Of a stretch of 64,000 nt of DNA, positions 46,350 to 56,684 are shown one piece after another (the first letter of the stretch is position 1; the number at the start of each line of letters is the position of its first letter). A program made the translations under genes and the position numbers. The stretch is taken from the NCBI GenBank assembly GCA_047967505.1, contig CM106541.1; one strand, written 5' to 3'. This DNA is from Dipteris shenzhenensis (Eukaryota > Polypodiophyta > Polypodiopsida > Gleicheniales). The notes below the pieces were generated by a model, which was not told the DNA's origin, made no database searches, and saw nothing but the letters and a program-made list of their open reading frames with translations.

Positions 46350-48111
46350 GAGAGAGAGAGCATGCATGCGTGAGTTCAGACCTCAACTAGGTCTTTGCAG
46401 CACCACAATTAAAAAAAAAAAGAGAAACATTTATTTAGTGTTTTCTTTTGAGAGGGGGGGATGATGTGGATGGATGCAAAAAGACAGAGAGGGAGAGAGA
46501 GAGAAGCATGTCCTCCTTGTAGCTACTATCCTCCCTCTTCTCTAGGTTTGGTTCATGAGGAGGTCATCCAAGAGTGTTCTCAGATAGAATATGATCATTC
46601 CAAAGTCTTTTGGGTATGCCATAGATTTGTAGTAGATGGATCAATCTACAGAGTTTTGGAGCTAGATTTGAGAATGGGCTCTTAGTTGTGTGTGCACTGC
46701 ACTTAAATAGGGAGAGAGTTTATTGAGCCTGGCCTTCTCATTCTTCTTTCATATGACTTGACATGCCCACCTCTCATCATTTGGCTAAGGTGGATAGTCT
46801 TTTCTGTTAGCGTATTGGAGATCTTGCACAGATATGCAAAGATGAAGTGCAAGCAATGACTTCCATACATGAAAGTTACATTAAGAAGCACAAATAAATA
46901 TTAAAATATTTTCAAAGTGATTGAAGTTCAATTGTCCTTTGATAGGCCAAGTACCATAATGTGAGATGAAAGATGTCAATTAAATTGATTTCTCATTGAG
47001 TTGATCAGACATTATCTTTGCATATCTTTGCTAGAGTTACAACATGCTTACAGAGAAGACTACCCACCTCGGCCAAATGATGAGAGGTTGACGTGTCACG
47101 TTGTATGAAAGAAGAAAGAGAAGGTTGGGCTCAATGAAGTCTCTCTCTATTTAAGTGCCAAATGATGAGACGTGGACATGTTATGTTGTATGAAAGAAGA
47201 ATGAGAAGGCCGGGCTCAATGAACTCTCTTGCACACTAGGATATTAACTACCACCAACGCAGTGGTTTGCTTCTATTATTACAATATGAATATGAATGTC
47301 ATACAATTCATACATTTAGGATTTAGAATTTGTTTACAATTCCTTCATTTCAGCGGTCACATATATTCTTGTGACATCACCCCATGGCACATATATACAT
47401 ATACATATATTATTATATGTACATATATATATATATATATATATATCTTAACAACTACACTTACATTGAGAAATATGAAATCCCAAAACTAATCCACAAA
47501 TCCACAATTCTTGAACGAATGAATTATGTCATTCATCTTGTAATAATAATAATAGAAGCAAACCATCGCGCTAGTGGTAGTTAATATCCTAGTGCGCAAC
47601 CAACCACCGTGATGGTGGTAGCTAAGTTAATATCCTAGGAATAATAGAAGCAAATCACCATGCTGGTGGCAGCTAATATCCTAGTGTGCACTATGCAACT
47701 AACCTCCAAGATACAACCAACCAGTGCTATACCAGAACGAATCGCATTGCTACAAAGTGTTATCCTAAAATAGATACTTGCCCACGTAAATGTTAGAGAA
47801 CATTAATAAGTAAACAGATTACATATAGATTACATCTCAAAGACTCCTTTCCTTAAGGGGTGAGGTTCCATATTGCTTTGATCAGGTCGCCTTTATTAGC
47901 TCCCTGATTCCAAGCTTGGCCCACCTTTTTGATTTCTTGAAGGGGGATGGTTCCTCCCTTCAGGGGTTGGTTCCACATTGCTTTGAGCAGGTCGCCCTTT
48001 TGAGCTCCTTGATTGTAGGTTCGGCCCTCCTTGCTCGGGCTGGCTCCTCCATTCAAGGGACCGGCCCCTCCCTTCATGTCGCTTCCTCTTTCCTTGCTTT
48101 GAGCTCCCTAG
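45471..48111. repeat. 2,641-bp tandem duplication, copy 2
   Basis: Every landmark of copy 1 recurs exactly 2,641 bp further on, including equal lengths of the (AG)n, (GT)n and (AT)n runs. I found no difference by eye. A third partial unit of only 8 bp (TTGCAGGC) follows at 48,112. It is either a very recent unequal crossover or an assembly duplication. Confidence 0.95.
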
Positions 48112-48179
48112 TTGCAGGCAACCCTTCTTGCTCCTTTCTTGAAGGGGGCTGGTTCCTCCCTTCAGGCTCCTTTTCTTTG

Positions 48180-48625
48180 TAGTCAAGCTTGGGCTTTGCA
48201 ATCAAGCTCGGGCTTCTTCAATTCAAGCTCCTTATCTTTTGCAATTTTTGCCCAAATGGAAAATTGAGCTATAGCATCTACTTTCTTGCTGTAGATAGAT
48301 GTAGTAGGTACACACATTTGATCTATCCATGACTTGGGCAATGGCAAATGACATACCGAGCTTGGATTGATAAAAACCCCAAAGAAAAAAACATGCACAG
48401 GGTGGTAGCACAGGCCATCAGATCATGTAGTCATCTATGATGGGGGTATGGCAGACCATGCATTTTGGACCCTGGTGCATAATAGGATAGGCATTTGATT
48501 TTAATTATTTTGTGGCCATCAATACCACAGTCTAGCTCTGTACATGAAGAAGTTGCTTCTTGATTCCTTCCTCCCTCATCCTAAGGCTGCGGATGTTCCC
48601 CTTCATCTCCTCCACTCTTTGCTCA
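48180..48625 (-). pseudogene. Second coiled-coil/RING-like fragment
   Basis: The minus strand reads EQRVEEMKGNIRSLRMREEG, then CMVCHTPIIDDYMI and, in another frame, KVDAIAQFSIWAKIAKDKEL. This matches the coiled-coil/RING-like pseudogene at 33,030-33,480 in the same order. TAG codons and frameshifts break it. Confidence 0.5.
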
Positions 48626-48684
48626 CTAAGTTATGGGTCATGCAAGATACCTATATACAGAAAAGTCCATGAACCTCACCAAAA

Positions 48685-48915
48685 ATGGCTACACCCAAGC
48701 AAACAATGACCCTACTAGAAGGAAAAGCATCTACAGAAGGGAAAGAGCACCTATAGGAGAGGGCTAAGCAAGAGGCCATAGAGCAAGGGAGGGAAGATCA
48801 AGAGAGAAAAGAGAAGGCAGAGGTAGAGCATGAGGGGATAAAGCAAGAGGAGGAACAGCAATAGTGAGAAGACCAGGAGAGAAAAGACCACCTGTAGGAG
48901 GTGTTGTAACCCAAA
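48685..48915 (+). pseudogene. Glu-rich coiled-coil gene start, decayed
   Basis: The ATG opens MATPKQTMTLLEGKASTEGK and continues as Glu/Lys/Gln-rich helical sequence broken by TAG codons at Gln positions. The end (HL-stop-EVL-stop-PKF) matches the 20-residue repeat at 62,810-63,060. The first nine residues also occur at 42,559 and, inverted, at 39,742. Confidence 0.4.
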
Positions 48916-49460
48916 TTTTGAAAAATGGAGGGAGAGAGAAGTTGGACCAGAGAAAAGGAGAAGAGAGAGAGGTGGTAGGCCTATAGTAGGCTAGAGGACA
49001 AAATAAATTCGTCCAAAAGGTCCCACAATGGAGGGAGAGGGCAGTTGGACTTGAGCAGAGGAGCAAAGAAAGGTGGTAGGCCTATAGTAGGCTAGATGAC
49101 AAAAGAAATTCATCCAAAAGGTCCCACAATGGAGGAAGAGGGTAGATGGACCAGAGCAGAGGAGCAAAGAAAGAGGAGACAAACCTACAATACACCCAAG
49201 GAGAAGAGAAATTCGGCCACAAGGGCCCACAAAGACTTAAATGAGATTTGGGGATGATATCGGGTGGGTGCACATGGGAGGGTGGTCAAGCATGGGTTAA
49301 GGGGGGGAGGATGGTTTGGGTGGTCCCCAATGTAAGAGGAATAGCCAATAGGGGATCTCTGCATGCCTTCCATCTCTTCACCTCAAAATACCATTGCCCC
49401 ACACAAAGGAGCACTCTCATTGGTACACATCAAATCCCTCTCTAATCCCTTGAAATTAGG
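48916..49460 (+). mobile_element. X-family right-end fragment
   Basis: Matches the right subterminal region of element X (63,110-63,450), except that a ~102-bp unit is present three times (48,924, 49,027 and 49,128; each starts 'aatggaggrag' and ends in a 'cccac' word). The last ~44 bp of the terminus is missing. It is joined directly to an inverted X terminus at 49,461. Confidence 0.7.
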
Positions 49461-49644
49461 CATTAGGGGAGAATTGGGGTCTCCAAAGGGCCCCCAATTA
49501 GTGTTTCCTAATTTCAAGGGATGAGTGAGGTATTTGAGGTGTACCAATGGGAGTGCTCCTTTTTGTGGGGCAATGCCATGTTGAGGTGGAGGGTGGGCAG
49601 ACCTGCAAACAACCCTTATTGGCTACTCCTCTTACATCGGGGAC
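49461..49644 (-). mobile_element. X-family right terminus, inverted
   Basis: CATTAGGGGAGAATTGGGG at 49,461 and the following ~184 bp are the reverse complement of 63,310-63,493 with few changes. It forms a head-to-head pair with 48,916-49,460 and is cut at 49,645 by an LTR. Confidence 0.8.
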
Positions 49645-49827
49645 TGTTAAAGATAGTGTAAATTGCACTATCCACATAGGGCATAGGGACAAACCCTAAC
49701 CCTAACCCTAACCCTAATCCTAAGGGGTTCACATGTATATCTTCATGTTCATTGTCAATACACTTAGTGTACAGGTAGCTATATGGTGTGCACTCCTCTC
49801 TCTCTCCCTCTCTCACTTCTGCTATCA
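49645..49827 (+). mobile_element. Short LTR (183 bp) with telomere-like repeat
   Basis: TGTTAAAG ... GCTATCA, directly followed by a perfect primer-binding site at 49,828. It contains four CCCTAA units at 49,694-49,717 and a fifth variant unit. No second LTR is seen, because the element is cut at about 50,692. Confidence 0.75.
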
Positions 49828-50692
49828 TGGTATCAGAGCCAATGGTGCTCCACTCCCTTCATGAGAGTTAAGCCCTCCTTGCTTGAGGCATCTTCCATTG
49901 AGAGAGATTTCCGTTGAGAGAGAGTCAAGACCTTGCTTCATCAAGGCACGCAAGCCCTTGCTCCGTCAAGGCACAAGCCTCTCCGTGAGTCACATTTGTT
50001 GTCTTCTCCAGCTCTTCTTGTAGACTCCTCCTCTCCATTTCAGTTCAAAAAGCTCGCCATTCGGAGCTATGGATAGAGAGATATGTTCATTCGGTTCTCT
50101 GTTTCTTTGAGAGATTTCAAGAGGATGAGTGTTGTGGAATGCTTATTTTTCTGTGAGGGAAGAGAGACTCAACTCTTTCTCTGAGAGAGTTTTCAACTCT
50201 TTTGGTACTCGAGATAGAGCTCTTCAAGGGTTTCTTTTGGCCATTCTTCAAGTGACTATTCAGGTCCAACAAAGGCGGTTTGACTCAACCGGCCAAAGAT
50301 GGAGAAAGCTCAGAGCAAAGGCCTCATCAACGGCCCTACATCTTGAGTGTCCTCTTCTACACTCTAGTCCATAGCTCTCAGCACCTTTTAGACCCTCGCG
50401 GCTCCTCAATGCCATGGCTCAACCTCTCAGCACGACCTTCACGACTCCTCTGTCAACAACATCGTTCTTCATATACTCCTCAAGAGAACCTAGCTCCGAT
50501 GGGCCACACACAGGCTTCACATAGTTGTAGCCTCAAACGCTCAGCTTCCGAGATCCTATAAGTTGGCTCGAGTGGCAACGAACAGCGGCTCTCTCCTCCA
50601 ACAACTACGCTCAAAGCATCTACATGACCTTCTCCAAATGAAGTAGCTCGGATAGTTTGACAAGCTCACCTCAATAGAGCCATTCCAGGGAG
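49828..50692 (+). mobile_element. Primer-binding site and leader of the short-LTR element
   Basis: Starts TGGTATCAGAGCC. The leader is rich in gagagatt, 'tcaagg' and 'ctccaacaac' words, like the leader of the element at 28,904. No gag or pol is visible. It stops at 50,692 where a minus-strand copia begins. Confidence 0.6.
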
Positions 50693-51974
50693 GATTAAAT
50701 TTGACCTGCAAGCCCTACTCAACCATTTGACCAATAGAAACTAGGTTCTTAGTGACGTTCGAAACATGAAATACATTAGATAGGTATTTCTTTTTCCCAT
50801 CCTGCATAGACAAAGGAATTTTACCAATCTGCACAATAGGATGTGCAGTATCATCACCAGTCTCCACAAATCTTGGTTTTTCCATTTTTGTTGCATCCTG
50901 CATCCATTCTGCATGACTTGTCATGTGGTTTGATGTGCACCTAAGTCAACATACCACACATCGTTGCTTTCTTTTGCACTTGTCACAGAAATTGGTCATG
51001 TGCTGCACCATAAACAAATGCTCATTTCTGCCATCACCCTGTCTACTAGAGGATGCATAATTGCCTTGCTGCAATTTTCCATTCATGATGTCATTCTGCT
51101 TTTTGTAGCAGTCTTTAGCCATATGACCCATTTTACCACAATAGTAGCATTCAACAATGCTGTTTGCATTTTGGCCTCTCTGCCATCCACCACGACCTCT
51201 TTGGCTCCCCCTGCCTCTAAGGTTACCATGTCCTCCTCCATAGGACTGGTTTTCTTGAATTTGCTACATATTTTGATTTTTGCCATGGCCTCCAAATCGG
51301 CCTGCTCTACCTCTGCCTCTACCTCTTCCAGTATTTGAGTTGAAGATAGTTTCTTTTGAAGTTCCTCCTGAAGAAAATGCACCACCATTTTTCTGCTCTT
51401 CAAAAATTAGAAGAGCAATCAACTCCTCAAAATTAGGAAATTTTTCACGGACGGCAATGGATGTCCGGAACTGTGCAGAATCCTTTCCTAGACCATTCAA
51501 GGTCACAGAAACTAAATCATCATCTTCCACTGGTGACCCAATGGAAGCAAGTGCATCTGTAATCTTCTTCACCTTCATGTGGTAGTCATTGATGCTCATA
51601 TTTTCTCTCTGCACATTGTCCAACTCCTGCTTGAGCTGCATTTTCCTGGCTTGCATATTTGTGCTGTACATTTTTGCCAAAGTATCCCACGCCTCCTTTG
51701 GCATGCTTGCATCCTGAATATGCACAATCATAGAATCTGAAATACTGATAGATAGCCAGTACATAACTTTTCTGGCTCTCTCATGCTAGCCTTTAAATGC
51801 CTGCATTTCCTGTTGATTGGGAACATTAGGAAGAACTGGTTCTTGTTCATTTCGTGTAATGAACTCCTAATAGCCTTTTCCCATAAGTGAATTCATCATT
51901 CTAAAGTTCCATGCTTGGAAGTTGTTCTTGTCAAGCTTTTCAGTGACAGTTTGTGAAAGAGAGTTAGATGCCAT
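50693..51974 (-). pseudogene. Ty1/copia element III gag-protease
   Basis: The minus strand starts at ATG 51,974 (MASNSLSQTVTEKLDKNN) and encodes a UBN2-type gag (AWDTLAKMYSTNMQARKMQL; MSINDYHMKVKKI; SVTLNGLGKD). A Gly/Arg-rich segment, a zinc-knuckle remnant (MGHMAKDCYKKQ, ~51,120) and the protease-flank block (NVFHVSNVTKNLVSIGQM, ~50,740) follow. It is close to element II gag at 38,600-39,550. TAG codons interrupt the N-terminal part. Integrase and reverse transcriptase are absent, because the element stops at 50,693. Confidence 0.88.
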
Positions 51975-52508
51975 TACAAAACACTGGAATATATTCTGTC
52001 ATTACAAAAAACACACATTCTGCCTCACAAGGCAAATCTGCAAAACTGACGAAAGTGGTATTTGACCACACAGTCACTTCCTAGTGACGATTTTTCATCA
52101 ACAGGCAATAAGAATGATACTGTCACTCCCAATATCTATGCGCATATGCAGACGATGCAATTTTTGCGGCAACTTTTCACCGACCTGTAGAACAATGGTC
52201 GCACAGCCAAAACAGGCCACTTTTTTGAGTGCCAGTGGAAAACTTCCGCCACCAAAACGGGCCCTACAATGGCCTCAAATCAAAAAAATAATGTCACCAA
52301 GGGCTATGCCTTCGCCCGTACCATACACTACCCTCTCGCCGCACTGCGAAAGGCATCTCAATCTGAGACAGTGCACTCTTGCACTTTCCGGCTGTGCTAC
52401 TTGCAGAGATTTACTCAAAAAGGAAAGCAACACTAATCCTCTTACCAAGACACTGCGAACTTGGTTTGCTTCCTTGAGCTCCTTACCATGAATCGACCTC
52501 TAATACCA
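51975..52508 (-). mobile_element. Leader and primer-binding site of copia III
   Basis: Directly inside the LTR the minus strand reads TGGTATTAGAGGTCG (52,508-52,494), a tRNA-iMet primer-binding site with one C-to-T change. About 500 bp of non-coding leader follow before the gag ATG. Confidence 0.7.
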
Positions 52509-52825
52509 TGTGAAGAGAGTGGGAGAGAGGTAAGGAGTCTCACTTGCAACTTTCTCACATACACAATGGGGGAATACACACAAAGGTGGAGGCTGAAAAC
52601 AGTTTTCCTCTTCTTAGTTGTGAAAGCCAAAAAACTCTCTCTCTAGTACAAAAGAAATTGATGAACCCTATATGTGGGTCTCAAACCAAACTTAGCTAAC
52701 CTAGGTGGCATACTAGCTGAGCCACTAACTAGAGTACATAAAGATAGCTATCATCTAGCTATTATTCATAGGCAGTGTACCAATTGCATTTGTATCTAAC
52801 AAGTCAGTGACATAAATGCACAACA
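52509..52825 (-). mobile_element. 5' LTR of copia element III
   Basis: On the minus strand it runs from TGTTGTGCA to CTCTTCACA (317 bp, TG...CA) next to the primer-binding site. It abuts transposon copy A at 52,826, which it appears to have truncated. Confidence 0.75.
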
Positions 52826-52876
52826 GTCTCCCTGGCATATCACGAGTGGAGCTTGATATCTCAACATTATTTCTGT

Positions 52877-53867
52877 AGATGAGCCCAACATCTACAATGA
52901 AGAGCCCATAGATGAAGAAGCTGAGGAGTGGGAAGCTGCATTGGCCCTAGAAGTGCTCCAACAACCTCGTGAACCCCACTCTACTTCTCAAATTCCATCC
53001 AACTCGGGCACGAGCACGAGCTTGTGATATGGTTTCTTGCTCCCCTTCTTGTCGATGGAGAACAATACCTCTTTCTCCATTACATCGAGGTTATGTTTGG
53101 TCTCTGGGAGGATGAAGATCTTGGTGTCCTGTGTGGATACAAGGTGGACACGACTATGCAAGAACCTAGATTTTTGGGAGCAGATGATTCAATAGAAGAG
53201 GGTCTTGCTTTAACACTCACCAAAATCAAAGATGAGATATCAATCTACTCCAACCTACCTGATGTTCAAGAAGAAGCCTCCACATCTCACTCCAGGCAGC
53301 AGGAGGCCTTTGGATTTATCCTCATTGACAAAGAGGAAGGGATTGAGCATGACGATTCCATAGTGGTAAGAAACTATGAGCTTTGAATTTCTTCTCTCTG
53401 GGTGTAATTTTGATTTAACGGAATTCTAATGTAATGTTGGACTGTTGCAGGAGGCATTTCAGGTCGACCTATTCTCATCTCGGCAACGCCTTGTTCACAG
53501 TAGCTTAGGCTGAGATCACTCACTAGCACATTACCTTGGCCAAGCAAAAGGGCGCTTTGTGGTTATCCACAAAAAGTTTTCTCCACATGGCACTGATGAC
53601 CTCTTTAAGTGCAAGGCCTTGTCATGAGTGATTGGTCAGGCTGACATCAATCGCAATGCTGACAAGGTCATTTTGGTGAACCGCATGGCTGCCCTCAATG
53701 CTTTTGAAACCAATTTTCAAGGTATGGCATTGACGGCAGTAGCCATGTCCCTAGCCAGCAACGATAATAGAGTTGACTCTCTATCGACTAGGTTTAGAGC
53801 TAGGAGTGTATTTGGGAACTCAAAGCCTGATGTTCTCAGTGTTTTAGAGAAGAGAGAAAGGCTCTAA
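52877..53867 (+). pseudogene. Gene 3 of the X family, C-terminal part (copy A)
   Basis: An acceptor (ttatttctgtag) precedes acidic sequence DEPNIYNEEPIDEEAEEWEA. A frame change follows, then the block APLLVDGEQYLFLHYIEVMF and VQEEASTSHSRQQEAFGFIL. A GT-AG intron lies at 53,366-53,450, and the last exon (EAFQVDLFSSRQRLVHSSLG; VILVNRMAALNAFETNF) ends with TAA at 53,867. A TGA and a TAG in the last exon sit where CGA and CAG would fit. I do not recognise the protein. It converges tail to tail with the histone-like gene. Confidence 0.55.
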
Positions 53868-54429
53868 AGCCTTATTGTATACAACTTTTATTTTATATGA
53901 ATACAAATATACTTTTTATAAAGTGCCCCATTTTGTGTTCTTTTACAAAATGTATTTTATAATGTCATTGTATTTTGTAACTTCAATTGTTGTTGGAATT
54001 AATATTTTCATTCACTATTCTGTTCAAAAGCATGCTATCAAATACATTTTTGCACAATAATGGTTTTTGAGCAATCTAGTAAGAATCTCACCGTGGGGCA
54101 GAAGGCAAATGTGTTCGGCATTGTGTGGGGAGCTCAGAAATGCCAAAACCTGCTATGGCATGTATGAGCTCAGAAATTCCAAAACCCGCTATGGCACATA
54201 TGCCGAACACATTTTCCTTTTGCGCCACAGCAAAAAAACATCATTTGACCACTCAAATTCACACTAAACTTGCATAAACTGATGGAAAGCATCACGTAAC
54301 ATGTATAATAACATGGGAATAGTAATAGAACATAAAAATATATTTTATTCATTGGCGTCAAAGGGCAAAGATTTACAAAAGGATTCAGGTTACACCAAAT
54401 GAACCTAAACAACATCAAGGGCCTAAGGG
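53868..54429. other. AT-rich spacer between convergent genes, with a hairpin
   Basis: 3' flanks of gene 3 and of the histone-like gene. Inverted arms of 28 bp lie at 54,093-54,120 and 54,201-54,228 (GTGGGGCAGAAGGCAAATGT and its near-complement). Inside them, a ~36-bp unit starting 'agctcagaaatgccaaaacc' occurs twice. The hairpin is absent from copy X and looks like a small fold-back insertion. Confidence 0.6.
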
Positions 54430-55402
54430 AGGGATCAGAACGGATGCACTTATAGAGTGCAAGGTCCTTGTCCATCATTGTTACTCTTTTGGCATGGATA
54501 GCACATAAGTTCACATCTTCAAAAAGACCTACTGTCATCTACTCTGTTGCTACTTGAATTGCTCCCATAGCGCCTAAAGTGGAAGGGTGCATGGGGAATG
54601 AGATTGTCCACAGTGGTTTGGAACTTTCGGATTTCTTGAAGTGCCTTCACGCCTGATTTTTTGTGCCTCTTAATCTTTGGAGGACCTGGCACTGGTCTCT
54701 GGACATGGCCCCATGGCCGCTTGTCCGCTTTGAACTTCTTTCGCGTCTCCTCCCTGCAATCGCCTCTTCAGACTCTTCTTGTGTCTGGTGGGTCCTTCAA
54801 GGTGGCTTGTCATGCCTAGGGGTCTTCTTTTTCCTTGGTCCCTTTTCCTTTTGATGAGGCTATGAGATAGCAGGATGAGGCTCTTGCTCAGCTCGTACTA
54901 GAGGCTCCTCATATGTGACAATATCGAGGCACAGAGGGTTGATGGTGCTCTTCCGTGTGGTCTGCTTGGTTGGAGGATTGGGGCCAAGGTTCATTATATC
55001 TGCAAGCCCGTCAAATACTTCCTCTTGTTGTGGCCCCTTTAATCTCTCCATCTCCTCTCTTTGCCTTTCTTGCTCCCCTTGTTGGTCTAGATGCTCCGTG
55101 CTAAGACCCCATGGAGGAGGGAGGGGCACTTGATCATGATGGATTGGACTATTTTGTCCCTCTTGGGAGACCTCTCTACTTCCACGGTTAGTTGTGTGGA
55201 AGGACTGAGAAGAACCCTGATTGTGCTTGGATCCTTCATCATGCTAGGATTACTCATAGTGCTGAGATCCCTCGGATCCCCCATGAGGGTCGGATGGTGG
55301 ACACTCATGTTGCTGGGACTCTTGGTGATGAGAACTGCCTTCAGATCCCTGCTAATCATTGCCCTCTTGGCCATTGGGGCTTGCATTGTGTTCGGAGGCC
55401 AT
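54430..55402 (-). pseudogene. Histone H3-like gene of the X family (copy A)
   Basis: The minus strand starts at ATG 55,402 (MASEHNASPNGQEGND), about 110 bp after a TATA box. A Gln/Ser/His/Glu-rich region of about 140 residues leads to an H3-tail-like motif, TKQTTRKST (54,970-54,944). After a 1-bp deletion comes the core: GVKALQEIRKFQ and NLIPHAPF (N-helix and start of helix 1). About 50 bp of helix 1 is deleted, then AMGAIQVATE, a TAG, and [17 protein letters not shown] with KDLAL (helices 2-3). Canonical H3 has ALREIRKYQ and [17 protein letters not shown] at these places, so the family assignment is firm. The frame is broken, so this copy cannot make the protein. It may derive from H3 or CENH3. 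Confidence 0.85.
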
Positions 55403-55507
55403 GGAGTTATGAGGAGGAGAGCAAGTAGCATCTAAATGGCATCCAGTGTGTCTAGCAGTTTGTTTAACTCATGCCATAGAAATGAGGAATTTTAGGGTTT
55501 TGAAGTG

Positions 55508-55516
55508 CTTTATATA
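55508..55516 (-). promoter_or_regulatory. TATA box of the histone-like gene (copy A)
   Basis: CTATATAAAGC on the minus strand, about 110 bp before the ATG. The same word lies 107 bp before the ATG in copy X, so the histone-like gene has its own promoter. Confidence 0.6.
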
Positions 55517-55762
55517 GTCTTTTTTAAATTAGTTTAGGGTTTTCTTTTAAATTAGGGTTTTTGGAGTGCACCCCCTCCCCCCCCGGTCTTTTGTCGCCAG
55601 TTCGATAATACTTAATCTTCACCACCCTCCCTCCCAACCCAGTCACCCCTCCATCTTGCCATGTCACACATGAAATTCTACAATTTTCAAACAAATTTGT
55701 GAATTTTGGAATCTATAATTGACTCAAAATAGTGTTAACTTTATTCATCAAACATTTTACAT

Positions 55763-56424
55763 TTAGGGTTCTCTTAGGATCCAATGCCTCCCCTGTCTAA
55801 CTCTACATTGCAACCAAAGTGCAACCCCTTGGCTCCTCGTTGAGGACTTCCAAGCAGCACATCTCCTTGTCTTCTTGACATGTTGAACTGCTTTTGTGAG
55901 ACTTGAGACCTCTACCTTATCGCGCTTGAGAGTCTTGGCGTCTAGACATCTATAAAACCAGTCGAACGTTTCGTGTAGTGCATTGCTTTGCACGATACCA
56001 CCCCCATGCCTTGTGTTCTTGAAGTATGCTGCCTTTGCTCTGTAGTGTGATTACTTACACAATGGTATCCTCCAAGATTTTCTCTAGCACATTGGTTTGT
56101 TTCTTGACGTGTAAGCCTTACAGACCATGGTGTTGGCAATGGCATTGTAGATATCTTATACTTTTCCTCCATAGCAGACTTGAGAATTTTAAAAATGGAG
56201 TTATAAGCTTCACGACTTACACCAGTAGTATCACAAGCTCCAAGCATCTCCTTTGCTTACACGAGGCCCTTGAAGTCCTTCATTACCTCTCTAGCAACTT
56301 GTTCACGTAGCCCTTTTTGTCTAGGGTCCTTCAACACTTCCATGACATCACTTGGCTTTATTAAACTTCTTAGAGCATATTAAGGATCACTATCATCCAT
56401 TTCCATTATTCCCATCACATCCTC
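55763..56424 (-). pseudogene. Coiled-coil/transposase-like gene, internally deleted (copy A)
   Basis: The minus strand begins at the X insertion site and reads KISTMPLPTPWSVRLTRQET and LGGYHCV. It then jumps directly to TTEQRQHTSRTQGMG and a basic C-terminal region (RDKVEVSSLTKAVQHVKKTR). Relative to X (57,418-59,081) about 1 kb including the putative catalytic region is missing. The 5' half of this gene lies at 63,494-64,000, on the far side of X. Confidence 0.6.
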
Positions 56425-56456
56425 CATTAGGGGAGAATCGGGGTCTCAAAAGGGCC
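56425..56456 (+). repeat. Left terminal inverted repeat of X
   Basis: CATTAGGGGAG start; 30 of 32 bases match the complement of the right end. Confidence 0.82.
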
Positions 56457-56684
56457 TCATAAGGAATGGAATAGGGAATGCTTAGTGGGCTAATGCAAGG
56501 GGCTTGGAGGGTCCCAAAGAGGCCTAACCAGCCCAACCTAGGTGGGTTAAGCCCACATTTGAGCCCACCTCTTCCCCCATCAATGAGGGGAGGGGGCCAC
56601 TTTTTGAAATTTGAAGTTCAAATTTCCACACGCTCTTTGGGATATAGTGGAACTCCTCAAAGTGTGCTCCACAGTCTTTGATTG
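56457..56684 (+). other. Left subterminal region of X
   Basis: G-rich, then C-rich sequence with words such as 'cccaacctaggtgggtt' (a short palindrome near 56,534) and 'gaaatttgaagttcaaattt'. It may contain the promoter of the coiled-coil/transposase-like gene. No TATA box is obvious. Confidence 0.4.

Larger units (their letters stand above)
52826..56424. mobile_element. X-family transposon copy A, outer and truncated
   Basis: This block is the inverted counterpart of 57,418-60,990 inside element X. Its left side is lost at the copia LTR. Its right side is interrupted at 56,424 by X and resumes at 63,494. Three internal deletions relative to X are visible: about 1 kb in the transposase-like gene, about 50 bp in the histone-like core, and small indels. 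Confidence 0.8.

Noticed and set aside
48764-49373. Several overlapping Pro/Ser/Leu-rich minus-strand frames
   Set aside because: They are the complement of a Glu/Arg-rich repeat in the X-family right end, with no independent support.
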